Below are positions 17,693-27,537 of a stretch of DNA of 37,122 nucleotides, in pieces. Location: NCBI GenBank assembly GCA_029571225.1, contig JAKPTF010000047.1, positions 1 through 37,122 of the forward strand, read 5' to 3'. The first letter of the stretch is position 1. Each line of letters starts with the position of its first letter. The position numbers and the translations under genes were made by a program. Origin of the DNA: Candidatus Omnitrophota bacterium (GTDB lineage Bacteria > Omnitrophota > Gorgyraeia > Gygaellales > Profunditerraquicolaceae). The notes below the pieces were generated by a model. It was not told the origin of the DNA. It ran no database searches and saw nothing but the letters and a program-made list of their open reading frames with translations.

Positions 17693-19038
17693 CCAGCGCC
17701 TCCGGCGGCAGGGTCGCCGCGCAAGGGAAGTGCAGGAACGTGAGCTCGGTATCTACGGATTCGCGCACGATCCTGCCGGAAGAGGCTTTTTGCGCCATCA
17801 GGGGGGAGAATTTCGACGGCCATGATTTTGTTCCCCAGGCGGTCCGCCGGGGTTGCCGCTGCGTCATCGTTCATCGGGGCAGCCATGTTTCTGCCGGATC
17901 CGGGGTCACGGTCATAGAAGTTGCTGATACAGTCAGGTCATACGGCGCCATCGCGCGGTTCCACCGCATGCGTTTCAATATTCCCGTCGTGGGCATTACC
18001 GGGTCGAACGGCAAGACTACGACCAAGGACATGCTCGCCTGGATACTTTCTGAGCATTCCCCTGTGTTGAAGAACGAGGGGACGAAGAACAACCATATCG
18101 GCGTGCCGGCGACGCTTTTACGTATGAACCGGTCCCATACGTGCGCCGTTATAGAGCTTGGCACGAACCATCCAGGGGAGCTGGAGTATCTTTCATGGAT
18201 ATGCGAGCCTGCCATGGCGTTGATCACGAATATAGGCCCGTCCCACCTGGAATATTTCGGGGATCTGGCCGGAGTCTGCCGCGAAAAGACGAGCCTGTTG
18301 CGAAGACGGGCAGGCCTCAGGATCGCGCTGTTGAACGCGGATGATCCATTGCTCAAAAGCAGGCTGGCGAGGCCTTCCCAGAAACCGGCGTGTTTCGGAT
18401 ACGGCATCCGTGCTGCCTGCGATTTCAAGGCCCGCGCGGTCAGCCCGGACGGCGATGGATTCCGTTTTATCATGCATCGGAAGTCTTTAATCCGGCTTAA
18501 GACGCCCGGGGAGTGCAATGTATACAATGCGCTCGCTGCGATCGCGGGGAGCCGTGTGCTTGGGGCATCATACGCATCCATTGCCCGCAGGCTTAAGACT
18601 TTCGTTTTCCCACAGGGCAGGCTAACCCTTCGCACCGTGCAGGACATCCGTTTCATCGACGATTCATATAATGCTAACCCCCGTTCAATGGAGCAGGCGA
18701 TGGATGCCCTTCGCAGGTCGCAAACTCCCTGCGGCAGGCGCGTGCTTATCATGGGAGATATGCTCGAGCTGGGACCAGGGGCTGAGCGTTTTCATCAAGA
18801 TGCTGGCAGGCTCGCAGCCGGATCCTGCGACGTGTTCATCACGGTCGGAAGGCACAGCGCTCTAGCGGCAGCAGCGGCGCTCTCGCAGGGATTCGACAGA
18901 ACAAGCGTTTTCTCCTGTGAGACGGCTGCACAGGCGCGGGATATCCTCTATAACACCGTCACGGTAACCAAGAACGACATCGTGCTCCTGAAGGGTTCCA
19001 GGGGCATGAAGCTCGAACAGGTTATCGAGCCCGGATAG
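17671..19038 (+). CDS. murF: UDP-MurNAc-tripeptide:D-Ala-D-Ala ligase MurF
   Basis: GITGSNGKTTTKDMLAWIL, NEGTKNNHIGVPATLL, ELGTNHPGEL, DDSYNANPRSM, MGDMLELG. Confidence 0.97.
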   Translation: MFTIEELTSASGGRVAAQGKCRNVSSVSTDSRTILPEEAFCAIRGENFDGHDFVPQAVRRGCRCVIVHRGSHVSAGSGVTVIEVADTVRSYGAIARFHRMRFNIPVVGITGSNGKTTTKDMLAWILSEHSPVLKNEGTKNNHIGVPATLLRMNRSHTCAVIELGTNHPGELEYLSWICEPAMALITNIGPSHLEYFGDLAGVCREKTSLLRRRAGLRIALLNADDPLLKSRLARPSQKPACFGYGIRAACDFKARAVSPDGDGFRFIMHRKSLIRLKTPGECNVYNALAAIAGSRVLGASYASIARRLKTFVFPQGRLTLRTVQDIRFIDDSYNANPRSMEQAMDALRRSQTPCGRRVLIMGDMLELGPGAERFHQDAGRLAAGSCDVFITVGRHSALAAAAALSQGFDRTSVFSCETAAQARDILYNTVTVTKNDIVLLKGSRGMKLEQVIEPG

Positions 19039-19055
19039 AAAGAAACGGCCGATCT

Positions 19056-20147
19056 ATGCTGTATTATCTGCTTTCTCCGTTCCAGGATACCTTCAACTTC
19101 CTGAACATATTCCGTTATATCACATTCCGAGCGAGTATGGCCGCTTTGACTGCCTTCGCCTTGAGCCTCATGTTCGGCCCGGCTATCATCCGGATGCTCA
19201 AGGCACTGCACATCGGACAGAATATCAGGGACCGCAAGGTCAGCGAAAGACTAAACGATCTGCACAGGGGAAAACAGGGAACGCCCACCATGGGCGGCAT
19301 TTTCATCCTGATCGCTATCACGGTATCCACCCTGTTGTGGGCTGAAATCACGAACAGATTCATACTTCTGGCGTTGTTCGGAACCCTGTGGCTGGGAGTG
19401 ACCGGTTTTATGGACGATTACCTAAAAGTCGTGAAAGGTTGTTCCAGAGGTTTGACCGCGTCCGCAAAATTCACCAGCCAGATAATACTGGGCCTTGCCG
19501 TCGGAATCATTCTGTATCTCGACCCGGCCAACGGCACGCGACTCGACATGCCGTTCCTCAAGAACGTGTCCGTAGATCTCGGTATTTTCTACATAGTTTT
19601 CGCCGTCGTGGTCATTACGGGTTCGTCGAACGCCGTGAATCTGACCGACGGCCTGGACGGACTGGCTATTGGCACGACCGTATTCGCCTCAATCGCGTTT
19701 GCGGTTTTGTGCTACGTCACGGGTAACATCAGGATCAGCGAATACCTGCTCATACCTTTCATTAAGGGCAGCGGAGAGCTGACCGTGTTCTGCGCCAGCA
19801 TCGTCGGCGCAGGACTCGGGTTCCTTTGGTTCAATTGTTTTCCTGCCGCGGTCTTTATGGGTGACGTCGGCGCCCTGGCGCTCGGCGGGGCCCTGGGGAT
19901 CGTGGCGCTTCTCATCAAGAAAGAAATGCTGCTTGTCCTTGTCGGCGGGATCTTTGTAATAGAGGCGTTATCGGTAATAATCCAGGTCGCGTCGTTCAGG
20001 TTAACGGGCAGGCGAGTGTTCAAATGCTCTCCTTTGCATCATCATTTCCAGTTCATCGGCTGGTCGGAGAACCAGATCATCGTGAGGTTCTGGATTATCG
20101 CCAGCCTTCTGGCATTGCTGACGCTGGTGACACTGAAGATCCGCTAA
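19056..20147 (+). CDS. mraY: Phospho-N-acetylmuramoyl-pentapeptide transferase
   Basis: Multi-TM; KQGTPTMGG, GFMDDYLKV, NAVNLTDGLDGLAIG, PLHHHFQFIGWSE. Confidence 0.98.
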   Translation: MLYYLLSPFQDTFNFLNIFRYITFRASMAALTAFALSLMFGPAIIRMLKALHIGQNIRDRKVSERLNDLHRGKQGTPTMGGIFILIAITVSTLLWAEITNRFILLALFGTLWLGVTGFMDDYLKVVKGCSRGLTASAKFTSQIILGLAVGIILYLDPANGTRLDMPFLKNVSVDLGIFYIVFAVVVITGSSNAVNLTDGLDGLAIGTTVFASIAFAVLCYVTGNIRISEYLLIPFIKGSGELTVFCASIVGAGLGFLWFNCFPAAVFMGDVGALALGGALGIVALLIKKEMLLVLVGGIFVIEALSVIIQVASFRLTGRRVFKCSPLHHHFQFIGWSENQIIVRFWIIASLLALLTLVTLKIR

Positions 20148-20156
20148 TGTTCATCC

Positions 20157-21434
20157 ATGAAGAATATAAATCTGTACTCTGGTAAAAAGATCGCGGTCAT
20201 CGGCCTTGCGCGCAGCGGTCTGGCATGCGCCAACCTCCTGCACAGCCTGGGGGCGCATGTCCGGGTTACGGATTCCAAGCAGCGCGGAGAACTTGCCGAT
20301 ACGATCCGTCAACTGGCGAGCCGCCAGATCACTCTTGAGTGCGGGGTGCACACAGAGGATACGATCGCCGGGTGCGATATGGCGGTGCTTTCCCCGGGGA
20401 TCCCGGATACGGCCCTGCCGGTGCAGTGGGCGCGCGCGCGCGGCATTCCGGTTTACAGTGAGATAGAGGTCGCCTGGACACTGTGCCCGGCGCCGGTCAT
20501 CGCCGTAACCGGTTCCAACGGCAAGACGACCACTACCACACTGATGGGCCTCGTGCTGGAAGCGGCCGGCCTGCGCGCGGTCGTGTGCGGCAATATCGGC
20601 GATCCGTTCAGCGGTGAAGTGGCAGGGATTAGGCCTCAGGACCATGTCGTCCTGGAGGTAAGTTCGTTCCAGCTGGAACATATCAGGACTTTCAAGCCCC
20701 ATATCGCTATTGTGACGAACCTCAATCCGAACCATCTTGACCGTTACGGCGACCTTCAGGAATATATCGGCGCCAAGAAGCGGATCTTCCTCAATCAGGA
20801 TGAGGGCGACCATCTGCTCTTGAACAGGGGTGACAGGGCGTCTGGGGAGTTCGCCGCTGGGGCCCGGTCGAAGGTTTCATATTTCGACGAAGAACCAGGG
20901 TTGAACCAGAATCAGGCCGCAGTGGTCAAGGCAGCGGGTATAATGGGCATATCACGCGGGGTCTGCATGAAGGTTTTTGCTGATTTCAAAGGCCTGGAGC
21001 ACCGGATGGAACAGGTTGCGCGTATTAACGGGGTTACGTTCATAAACGATTCGAAGGCGACTACGGTCGAGTCCGCCATGTGGGCGCTGCGCAACATCCC
21101 GCAGCAGGCGGTGTTGATTGCTGGCGGCAAAGACAAGGGGCTTGATTACCGGTTGATACTGGACCTTGCGCGCAGGAAACTTCGTTCCTGCGTCCTTATC
21201 GGCCAGGCTGCGGATAAGATCGCAAGCGTATTCGAAGGAGTTATCGATGTGGAGAAGGCAGGGGATATGGAGGACGCGGTGAGAAGGGCCTTCGAAAAAG
21301 CCTCTCCCGGCGATACAGTGATCCTGTCGCCTATGTGTTCGTCATACGATATGTTTGTTGATTACGAGGAGCGGGGAAGGGTATTCAAAAAAGCAGTTCT
21401 GGATCTGGAGGCAAATGCGCGCACTTCGGGTTAA
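20157..21434 (+). CDS. murD: UDP-MurNAc-L-Ala:D-Glu ligase MurD
   Basis: AVTGSNGKTTTTTLMG, NIGDPF, EVSSFQLE, NDSKATTVES, SPMCSSYDMF. Confidence 0.97.
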   Translation: MKNINLYSGKKIAVIGLARSGLACANLLHSLGAHVRVTDSKQRGELADTIRQLASRQITLECGVHTEDTIAGCDMAVLSPGIPDTALPVQWARARGIPVYSEIEVAWTLCPAPVIAVTGSNGKTTTTTLMGLVLEAAGLRAVVCGNIGDPFSGEVAGIRPQDHVVLEVSSFQLEHIRTFKPHIAIVTNLNPNHLDRYGDLQEYIGAKKRIFLNQDEGDHLLLNRGDRASGEFAAGARSKVSYFDEEPGLNQNQAAVVKAAGIMGISRGVCMKVFADFKGLEHRMEQVARINGVTFINDSKATTVESAMWALRNIPQQAVLIAGGKDKGLDYRLILDLARRKLRSCVLIGQAADKIASVFEGVIDVEKAGDMEDAVRRAFEKASPGDTVILSPMCSSYDMFVDYEERGRVFKKAVLDLEANARTSG

Positions 21435-22506
21435 TATCTTCATGACCAGCATGATGCTGATCTGTATCGGCATCGTGATGATTTACAGCGCATCAGGGAT
21501 TTACGCCCTTAACCAGTACAGGGACGGGTTTTTTTTCCTGAAGCGCCATCTGTTGTTCATCTTTATCGGCCTGCTGGCAACTTTTTCCGTGATGGCCTTT
21601 GACTACCGCAAACTCAAGAAATACGCCCGTCCCGCTTTGTGGGTCGCGTTTTTGCTTCTGGTGCTGGTGCTGGTACCGCATATCGGCAGGGAAGTGTCCG
21701 GCGCCAGGCGCTGGTTCCGCATAAAATTCGTCAGTTTCCAGCCTTCGTCATATGCCTGTATCGCGCTTATTGTTTACGTGGCAGATTTCATAGACCGCAA
21801 GGGGAATTTCATACGCACGATACGGTGGGGCCTGCTGCCTGTGATGTCCGTTTTAGCCCTTATGTCCGGCCTGATATTGATCGAGCCTGATCTGGGGACT
21901 ACCCTGGCGATCGGGGCGGTTGTGTTTGTCATGCTGTATGTTTCGGGGGTGCGGCTGGCTTATCTGGGTTCGATAATCCTGAGTTCTATACCGGCGCTTT
22001 ATTTTTTGATCTTCAGCATCCCGTACCGGCGCATGCGAATCCTGGCTTTCCTGAATCCGTGGGCTGACCCGAAAGGCAGCGGATTCCAGATAATTCAGTC
22101 GCAGGTGGCGCTGGGTTCAGGCGGCATTTTCGGGGTTGGGCTAGGACATTCCCAGCAGAAGCTTTTTTACCTGCCCGCGGCCCATACCGATTTCATTTTT
22201 TCTATAATAGGCGAGGAACTGGGGCTCATAGGAACGTTAGGGGTCATCATCCTGTTTATAGTGTTCATCAAACAGGGGCTGATGATCGTCAAGCACGCGC
22301 CGGATAAATTCGGATATTTTCTTGCATTGGGGCTTGTGCTTCTGGTTAGCCTCAAGGCCATGGTGAACATCGGCGTCTCATGCGGGATCCTGCCGACCAA
22401 GGGCTTGCCGCTGCCGTTTATCAGTTACGGCGGGTCCTCGTTCATATTCGACATGATGAGCGTCGGCCTTTTGATGAACATCGGCCGCGCGGGAGAGTAC
22501 CCATAA
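21415..22506 (+). CDS. ftsW: SEDS peptidoglycan polymerase FtsW
   Basis: Multi-TM; IEPDLGTTL, GSGGIFGVGLGHSQQKLFYLPAAHTDFIFSIIGEELG, LPFISYGGSS; start trimmed to ATG 21415. Confidence 0.96.
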   Translation: MRALRVNIFMTSMMLICIGIVMIYSASGIYALNQYRDGFFFLKRHLLFIFIGLLATFSVMAFDYRKLKKYARPALWVAFLLLVLVLVPHIGREVSGARRWFRIKFVSFQPSSYACIALIVYVADFIDRKGNFIRTIRWGLLPVMSVLALMSGLILIEPDLGTTLAIGAVVFVMLYVSGVRLAYLGSIILSSIPALYFLIFSIPYRRMRILAFLNPWADPKGSGFQIIQSQVALGSGGIFGVGLGHSQQKLFYLPAAHTDFIFSIIGEELGLIGTLGVIILFIVFIKQGLMIVKHAPDKFGYFLALGLVLLVSLKAMVNIGVSCGILPTKGLPLPFISYGGSSFIFDMMSVGLLMNIGRAGEYP

Positions 22507-22513
22507 GAGACAG

Positions 22514-23614
22514 GTGCGCGTGATGCGGATACTGGCGGTAACGGGTTCCAGCGGCGGTCATATATTCCCGGCGGCAGGTTTTCTCGACGAATTCAGGGCA
22601 GCGTATCCGGGGACCGCCACCATGCTTGTCCTGCCGGCTCGGAGCATCGAAACCCCTGCGTTGTCCCGGGAGCATCAGGTATGCCGTATCAGCGCCGGCA
22701 CCCTGTCTTTGAAGCCGTGCCGGAAGAATATCGTTTCGCTGTTTCTTTTTATAAAAAGTTTCTTTGAAAGCATTGTTTTGCTGGCCAGGTTTAAACCCGA
22801 TATTGTCGCCGGGTTCGGCAGTATTGCCAGCATTCCCGTAGTTATATGCGCCTGGCTGTTCAGGATCACGGTCGTCATACACGAACAGAACGTTCTGCCC
22901 GGCAGGGCGAACAGGTTGCTGGCGCATATCGCCGACCGGATCGCGGTGTCGTTTGAGCAAAGCAAAGGATTTTTCGGCGTTAACAGGGACAGGGTTGTCT
23001 GGACCGGCAATGTCGTGCGAAGCAGCCTGGTGCGGATCGAAAAACGCAGCGCGCGGAGGCATTTCGGCCTTGACCCGGATAAACGCACAATACTTGTAAT
23101 GGGAGGCAGCCAGGCGTCTCACAGTATCAATTTCGTTTTCGCCGGAGTGTACAGGGGCCTTCCGTGGCGCGATGAGTGCCAGGTGATCCATCTGTGCGGG
23201 GAAACGGACAGGCAGGCGCTTGAACGGGAATACGCCGGGAGCATACGGTCCGTCAGGCTTATCGGATTCCTGCGCGAAATGGAGTATGCCTACAGCGCAG
23301 CTGACCTGGCAATATGCCGGGCTGGCGCGACAACTATTGCGGAACTGGCCGCGTACCGTCTGCCTGCTGTCCTGGTCCCGTATCCTCATGCATACGGCCA
23401 CCAGGAGTTCAACGCGAAAGTGCTTGCCGACAAAGGGTGCGCAATTATTGTCGCCGACGGCCGGATGGCCGACGGCGACTTGCGAAGCGCCGTTGAAGCC
23501 TTGGCAGGGAACGGCGCATCGCTTGCTGACATGGAACGGTCGTTCGACAAAATGAATTCTTCCGCACCGGCATCCCTTGTGAAGGAGGCAATGGCAATAC
23601 ATCATCATGAATGA
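22514..23614 (+). CDS. murG: UDP-GlcNAc:lipid I transferase MurG
   Basis: TGSSGGHIFPA, HEQNVLPGRANRLL, GGSQASHSIN, CRAGATTIAEL; GTG 22514 or ATG 22523 start. Confidence 0.95.
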   Translation: MRVMRILAVTGSSGGHIFPAAGFLDEFRAAYPGTATMLVLPARSIETPALSREHQVCRISAGTLSLKPCRKNIVSLFLFIKSFFESIVLLARFKPDIVAGFGSIASIPVVICAWLFRITVVIHEQNVLPGRANRLLAHIADRIAVSFEQSKGFFGVNRDRVVWTGNVVRSSLVRIEKRSARRHFGLDPDKRTILVMGGSQASHSINFVFAGVYRGLPWRDECQVIHLCGETDRQALEREYAGSIRSVRLIGFLREMEYAYSAADLAICRAGATTIAELAAYRLPAVLVPYPHAYGHQEFNAKVLADKGCAIIVADGRMADGDLRSAVEALAGNGASLADMERSFDKMNSSAPASLVKEAMAIHHHE

Positions 23615-24974
23615 ACGCTACCATTTTATAGGCATCGGAGGCATAGGCATGTCGGGTATCGCGCAGCTGCTGATCGCGCGCGGCGGCAAAGTCAGCGGGT
23701 CTGACGTCAGGGAAAACGCCATGACACAGCTTCTTGCCGGGCTGGGGGCACGCATCTCCATAGGCCACGCCGCGGGCAATATCGCGGATGCCGATTATGT
23801 CGTCTATTCGTCGGCCGTCAAAGAAGATAACCCCGAGATGAGGGAGGCGCGCAGGCGCGGCATACCCGTCATGCAGCGGGCAGAGGCGCTCGCGCGGCTC
23901 ATGCGCGATAAGAAGGTCATATGCGTCACAGGCAGCCACGGCAAGACCACGACAACGTCGCTGGTGTCCCATATGCTGCTTGAGGCGCGGCTGTCGCCGA
24001 CCGTTGCGATCGGCGGCAATCTCAAGAACATTAACGCCAATGCCCTGGTAGGAGAAGGCGATTTTTTCTGCGCCGAAGCGGATGAATCGGACGGATCATT
24101 CCTTCATTATTCGCCTCTTTATTCCATCATAACCAATGTGGACCGGGAACATCTTGACCATTACGGGACCTTTGATGCTGTTATTGCCGCATACGCGGCG
24201 TTCATGGAAAGGACGCGGCCAGGAGGGTGTCTGTTCTGTTGCGGTGACGACGAGAACCTCGTGCGCCTGTGCCGGTCGCATCAAGGGCGGAGGGTCCTGT
24301 TCGGTCTCGGAGCTGCGTGCGACGTCTCAGCCAGGAATATCCGTATTGAAGGATTGTCCTCCGTGTTCGACTGTGTTTGCGGCGGCAGGCAAACCGGTAC
24401 GTTCCGCCTGTCGGCAGGCGGGCTGCATAATATATCCAATGCATTGAGCGTGATCGCACTGGGAGATGAGCTTCGGATAGACCGTGCGGTCATAACCCGG
24501 GCACTTGAGACGTATAAGGGCGCGGGCCGCAGGCTCGACGTAAAATGGCACGGCATGGAACTTATGGTCATTGACGATTACGCGCATCATCCGACCGAGA
24601 TCAAGGCGACGCTGGCAGCGGTAAGGAACCTGCAATGCAAAAGGCTTATTGCGGTGTTCCAGCCGCACCGCTATTCCCGGACGCGGCTGCTGCTTGATGA
24701 TTTTGCTTCCTGTTTCGATGCCGCGGACCTTGTGTTCCTTACCGATATTTACCCTGCCGGCGAGCAGCCCATTCCCGGGGTCACGCCCGAATGCGTGCGC
24801 GACGCGATCCGGAAACACTCTGCCGGAAAGCAGGTCGAGGTGATTCCGAAGAGCGGGCTTACGGAGCATGTCAGGCGCATCCTGGAGCCGGGAGACATCG
24901 TTCTGATGCTTGGAGCAGGGGATATCACGAGGATAAGCGATGAGCTTGCAGCAGAACTGTCCGGTTCCGTATAA
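23607..24974 (+). CDS. murC: UDP-MurNAc:L-Ala ligase MurC
   Basis: HFIGIGGIGMSGIAQLL, VTGSHGKTTTTSL, EADESDGSF, DDYAHHPTEIKATL, FQPHRYSRT. Confidence 0.98.
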   Translation: MNERYHFIGIGGIGMSGIAQLLIARGGKVSGSDVRENAMTQLLAGLGARISIGHAAGNIADADYVVYSSAVKEDNPEMREARRRGIPVMQRAEALARLMRDKKVICVTGSHGKTTTTSLVSHMLLEARLSPTVAIGGNLKNINANALVGEGDFFCAEADESDGSFLHYSPLYSIITNVDREHLDHYGTFDAVIAAYAAFMERTRPGGCLFCCGDDENLVRLCRSHQGRRVLFGLGAACDVSARNIRIEGLSSVFDCVCGGRQTGTFRLSAGGLHNISNALSVIALGDELRIDRAVITRALETYKGAGRRLDVKWHGMELMVIDDYAHHPTEIKATLAAVRNLQCKRLIAVFQPHRYSRTRLLLDDFASCFDAADLVFLTDIYPAGEQPIPGVTPECVRDAIRKHSAGKQVEVIPKSGLTEHVRRILEPGDIVLMLGAGDITRISDELAAELSGSV

Positions 24975-25821
24975 AAAAAAGGTCCGCCTTTCGCGTCATA
25001 CTACGTTCGGCATAGGCGGGCCGGCGCAGTTCTGGGCAGAGCCCGGGGACGTCTCTGCTTTGTCCGATCTGGTGCGCTGGTGCAGGACGCGACGGATGCG
25101 TATCCGCGTGATCGGCGCGGGAAGCAATATACTCGTTGCGGACCGCGGGGTCAAAGGATTCGTAGTGAAGTTGAACGCTCCATGTTTCTGCGGGATTGCG
25201 CGGGTCAACGGCCGCGTCATAGCCGGAGCCGGCGCGCCGCTTGCACGGTTGATTGCGTTCTGCGCAGGCGCGGGCTTATCCGGAGCTGAGTTCCTGCACG
25301 GCATTCCCGGAACTGTCGGCGGCGCAGTGGTCGGCAATGCCGGCTCAGGGACCCTGTCCATAGGGGATTTAGTTGAATTTGTCGTCGTTATGGATTATAA
25401 TGGCAAAATATCGAAACTTGAGGCCAAGGACATCGGTTTTTCTTATCGCCGTTCAGGCCTCGACAACGTCATTGTCCTGCAGGCATGCATGAGATTGTCC
25501 GTCTGCGCGCCGTCCGTTATACGCCGCAGAATAGCCCAGTATGCGCGGATGCGGCGCCTGACGCAGGGATCAGGATGGCGCAGCGCAGGATGCTGTTTCA
25601 AGAACCCTGGGAGCGAGTCTGCAGGCAGGCTTATAGATGCCTGCGGCCTGAAAGGTAGCCGCTGCGGCCGGGCGGTTGTTTCCAGGATCCATGCGAATTT
25701 CATACTCAATGACGGGCGCGCGGCTGCGTCGGATGTCCGCCGCCTGATGCGGCGCATCACATCCGCAGTCAAAAAAAAGTTCGGCATCAGATTGGAGCCT
25801 GAGATACGGATATGGCAATGA
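24940..25821 (+). CDS. murB: UDP-N-acetylenolpyruvoylglucosamine reductase MurB
   Basis: HTTFGIGGPAQFW, IGAGSNILVADRGVKG, GIPGTVGGAVVGNAG, FSYRRSGL, SAGCCFKNP, HANFILN; overlaps murC by 35 nt. Confidence 0.95.
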   Translation: MSLQQNCPVPYKKKVRLSRHTTFGIGGPAQFWAEPGDVSALSDLVRWCRTRRMRIRVIGAGSNILVADRGVKGFVVKLNAPCFCGIARVNGRVIAGAGAPLARLIAFCAGAGLSGAEFLHGIPGTVGGAVVGNAGSGTLSIGDLVEFVVVMDYNGKISKLEAKDIGFSYRRSGLDNVIVLQACMRLSVCAPSVIRRRIAQYARMRRLTQGSGWRSAGCCFKNPGSESAGRLIDACGLKGSRCGRAVVSRIHANFILNDGRAAASDVRRLMRRITSAVKKKFGIRLEPEIRIWQ

Positions 25822-26765
25822 CATACCCTATAAAGAGCGGTTTTGGCAAAGTCGGCGTGCTTATGGGCGGCCCGTCCGAGGAACGGCAAATATCGCTGAG
25901 GTCCGCTGCGGCGGTGTGCGAGAGCCTCAAGCAGCAGGGGCTCGACGTGGTGCCTCTTGATATAACGACTGATGACGCCGTATCAAACGCCGCATTGATC
26001 CGGTCGAGCATGATCGACTGCGCTTTTGTCGTGCTTCACGGCAGGTTCGGAGAAGACGGCACTATTCAGCAGATTCTGGAAGACCTTCAAATCCCATATA
26101 CAGGATCGGGCGTAGAAGCGAGCAGGCGCGCCATGGATAAGGTTGTTTCGCAGGAAATGTTCCTCCGGGCCGGCCTGCGCGTGCCCGAATATGTGAATGT
26201 ATCCCGATCCGCATTCGAGCGGGGTGCGGTGGTGAAAGTGCCTTTTGCCCTGCCGTGGGTCGTCAAACCTTCCCGCCAGGGGTCCAGCATCGGCCTTTCC
26301 ATCATAGATTCCCCCGACGGGCTTGGAGCGGCCATCAGGCTGGCGCTGGAAACGGACGACACGGCAGTTGTGCAGCAGTATATCAGGGGCAGGGAGTTGA
26401 CCGTGGCAATCCTCGAAGGAAAGCCGCTGCCTGTCATCGAGATCGTAACGACGAGGCGGTTCTTTGATTACGAGGCCAAGTATCAAAACGGATTCACCAA
26501 GTATATCGCCCCGGCCCTGCTAGACGCAACGGCCGCCTCACTCGTTCAGGAGGCTGCCATAGCCGCCCATCGGGCGCTTGGCTGCACGGGATATTCGCGC
26601 GTTGACATCATCCTGGGGGAAGATCGCGTTCCGTATATCCTTGAATTGAACAACATCCCGGGGCTCACGCAGACAAGCCTGCTGCCTAAGGCGGCGCGAT
26701 GCGCGGGAATAGATTTTAACCAGTTGTGCATCAGGATGCTCGGGTCTATCTATGAGAAGAAATAA
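25812..26765 (+). CDS. ddl: D-alanine:D-alanine ligase
   Basis: HGRFGEDGTIQQILEDLQIPYTGSGVEASRRAMDK, KPSRQGSSIGLS, DYEAKYQNGFTKYIAPA, LELNNIPGLTQTSL. Confidence 0.96.
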   Translation: MAMTYPIKSGFGKVGVLMGGPSEERQISLRSAAAVCESLKQQGLDVVPLDITTDDAVSNAALIRSSMIDCAFVVLHGRFGEDGTIQQILEDLQIPYTGSGVEASRRAMDKVVSQEMFLRAGLRVPEYVNVSRSAFERGAVVKVPFALPWVVKPSRQGSSIGLSIIDSPDGLGAAIRLALETDDTAVVQQYIRGRELTVAILEGKPLPVIEIVTTRRFFDYEAKYQNGFTKYIAPALLDATAASLVQEAAIAAHRALGCTGYSRVDIILGEDRVPYILELNNIPGLTQTSLLPKAARCAGIDFNQLCIRMLGSIYEKK

Positions 26766-27531
26766 ACCACTGTCCCCGCGGCAGAGCCGGAGCCGCCCTT
26801 CAGCGGCTGTGCCGGGCATTGTCCTGGCGCTTGTCCTTGTGTGCGCCGGTGCCGTATCGGTGCAATCGTTCAGGACACACGATTTTTTCAAGGTCAAGGA
26901 TATCATAATACGCGAAGGCACGAAAATACGCGACGACCGTGACAACGACCTCAAATTCCTAATCGGCAAGAACATATTCACGCTTGATTTGAAAAAGAAC
27001 GTTCAATTCATACAGTCCATGTATCCCGCCTACAGGACTGCGCGCCTTGTGAAGTTCCTGCCGAACCAGATGTGCCTTGACCTGATGAAACGCAACGCCG
27101 TTGCCTGCGTAAACACACAGCCGCCGTTATACATCGATGACCGGATGATTTTCTTTGAAGCGGTCGATCCCGCTTCCGCACAGAAGCTGCCGCTTATTTC
27201 GGGCATAGATACGACGAACCGGAATTTCAGGTCCGGAATGCGGACGAGCCACGCCGGAGTGATCTTCGCCGTGCGCCTCATACAGCAGGTAAAGGAAAAT
27301 AAGGTCCTGCAGCGCTATAATATCGAGCGCGTCGTAGTGCATGACGCGGTAAACGCATCGTTATATCTTTCCGGCCCTCTGGAAGTCCGTATCGGGGCCG
27401 GAAAACTAGACGATTCCCTGCATATACTGGCAAGCCTGCTGAACCAGGTTGGCAACGGCGTATCCAATATAGAATACATCGACCTGAGGTTCAAGGACCC
27501 GGTTATACGTTTTAAAGGCAAGGAGGCTTGA
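26752..27531 (+). CDS. ftsQ: Cell division protein FtsQ/DivIB (POTRA domain)
   Basis: N-terminal TM, POTRA-like region (FKVKDIIIREGTKI...GKNIFTLDLKKNVQFIQSMYPAYRTARLVKFLPNQM); between ddl and ftsA. Confidence 0.85.
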   Translation: MRRNKPLSPRQSRSRPSAAVPGIVLALVLVCAGAVSVQSFRTHDFFKVKDIIIREGTKIRDDRDNDLKFLIGKNIFTLDLKKNVQFIQSMYPAYRTARLVKFLPNQMCLDLMKRNAVACVNTQPPLYIDDRMIFFEAVDPASAQKLPLISGIDTTNRNFRSGMRTSHAGVIFAVRLIQQVKENKVLQRYNIERVVVHDAVNASLYLSGPLEVRIGAGKLDDSLHILASLLNQVGNGVSNIEYIDLRFKDPVIRFKGKEA

Positions 27532-27537
27532 GGGCAC

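Noticed and set aside
22442-23608. 388-aa minus-strand ORF fully opposite murG
   Set aside because: Stop-poor shadow ORF caused by G+C-rich codon usage; no recognisable domain, Cys/His/Arg-rich composition, murG on + strand is certain.
24968-24985. A AAA AAG slippery heptamer in the 5' end of murB, just after the murC stop (possible programmed frameshift)
   Set aside because: A -1 shift would lead into a non-conserved frame and abort MurB; no clear downstream stimulatory structure; likely just a Lys-Lys-Lys codon run.
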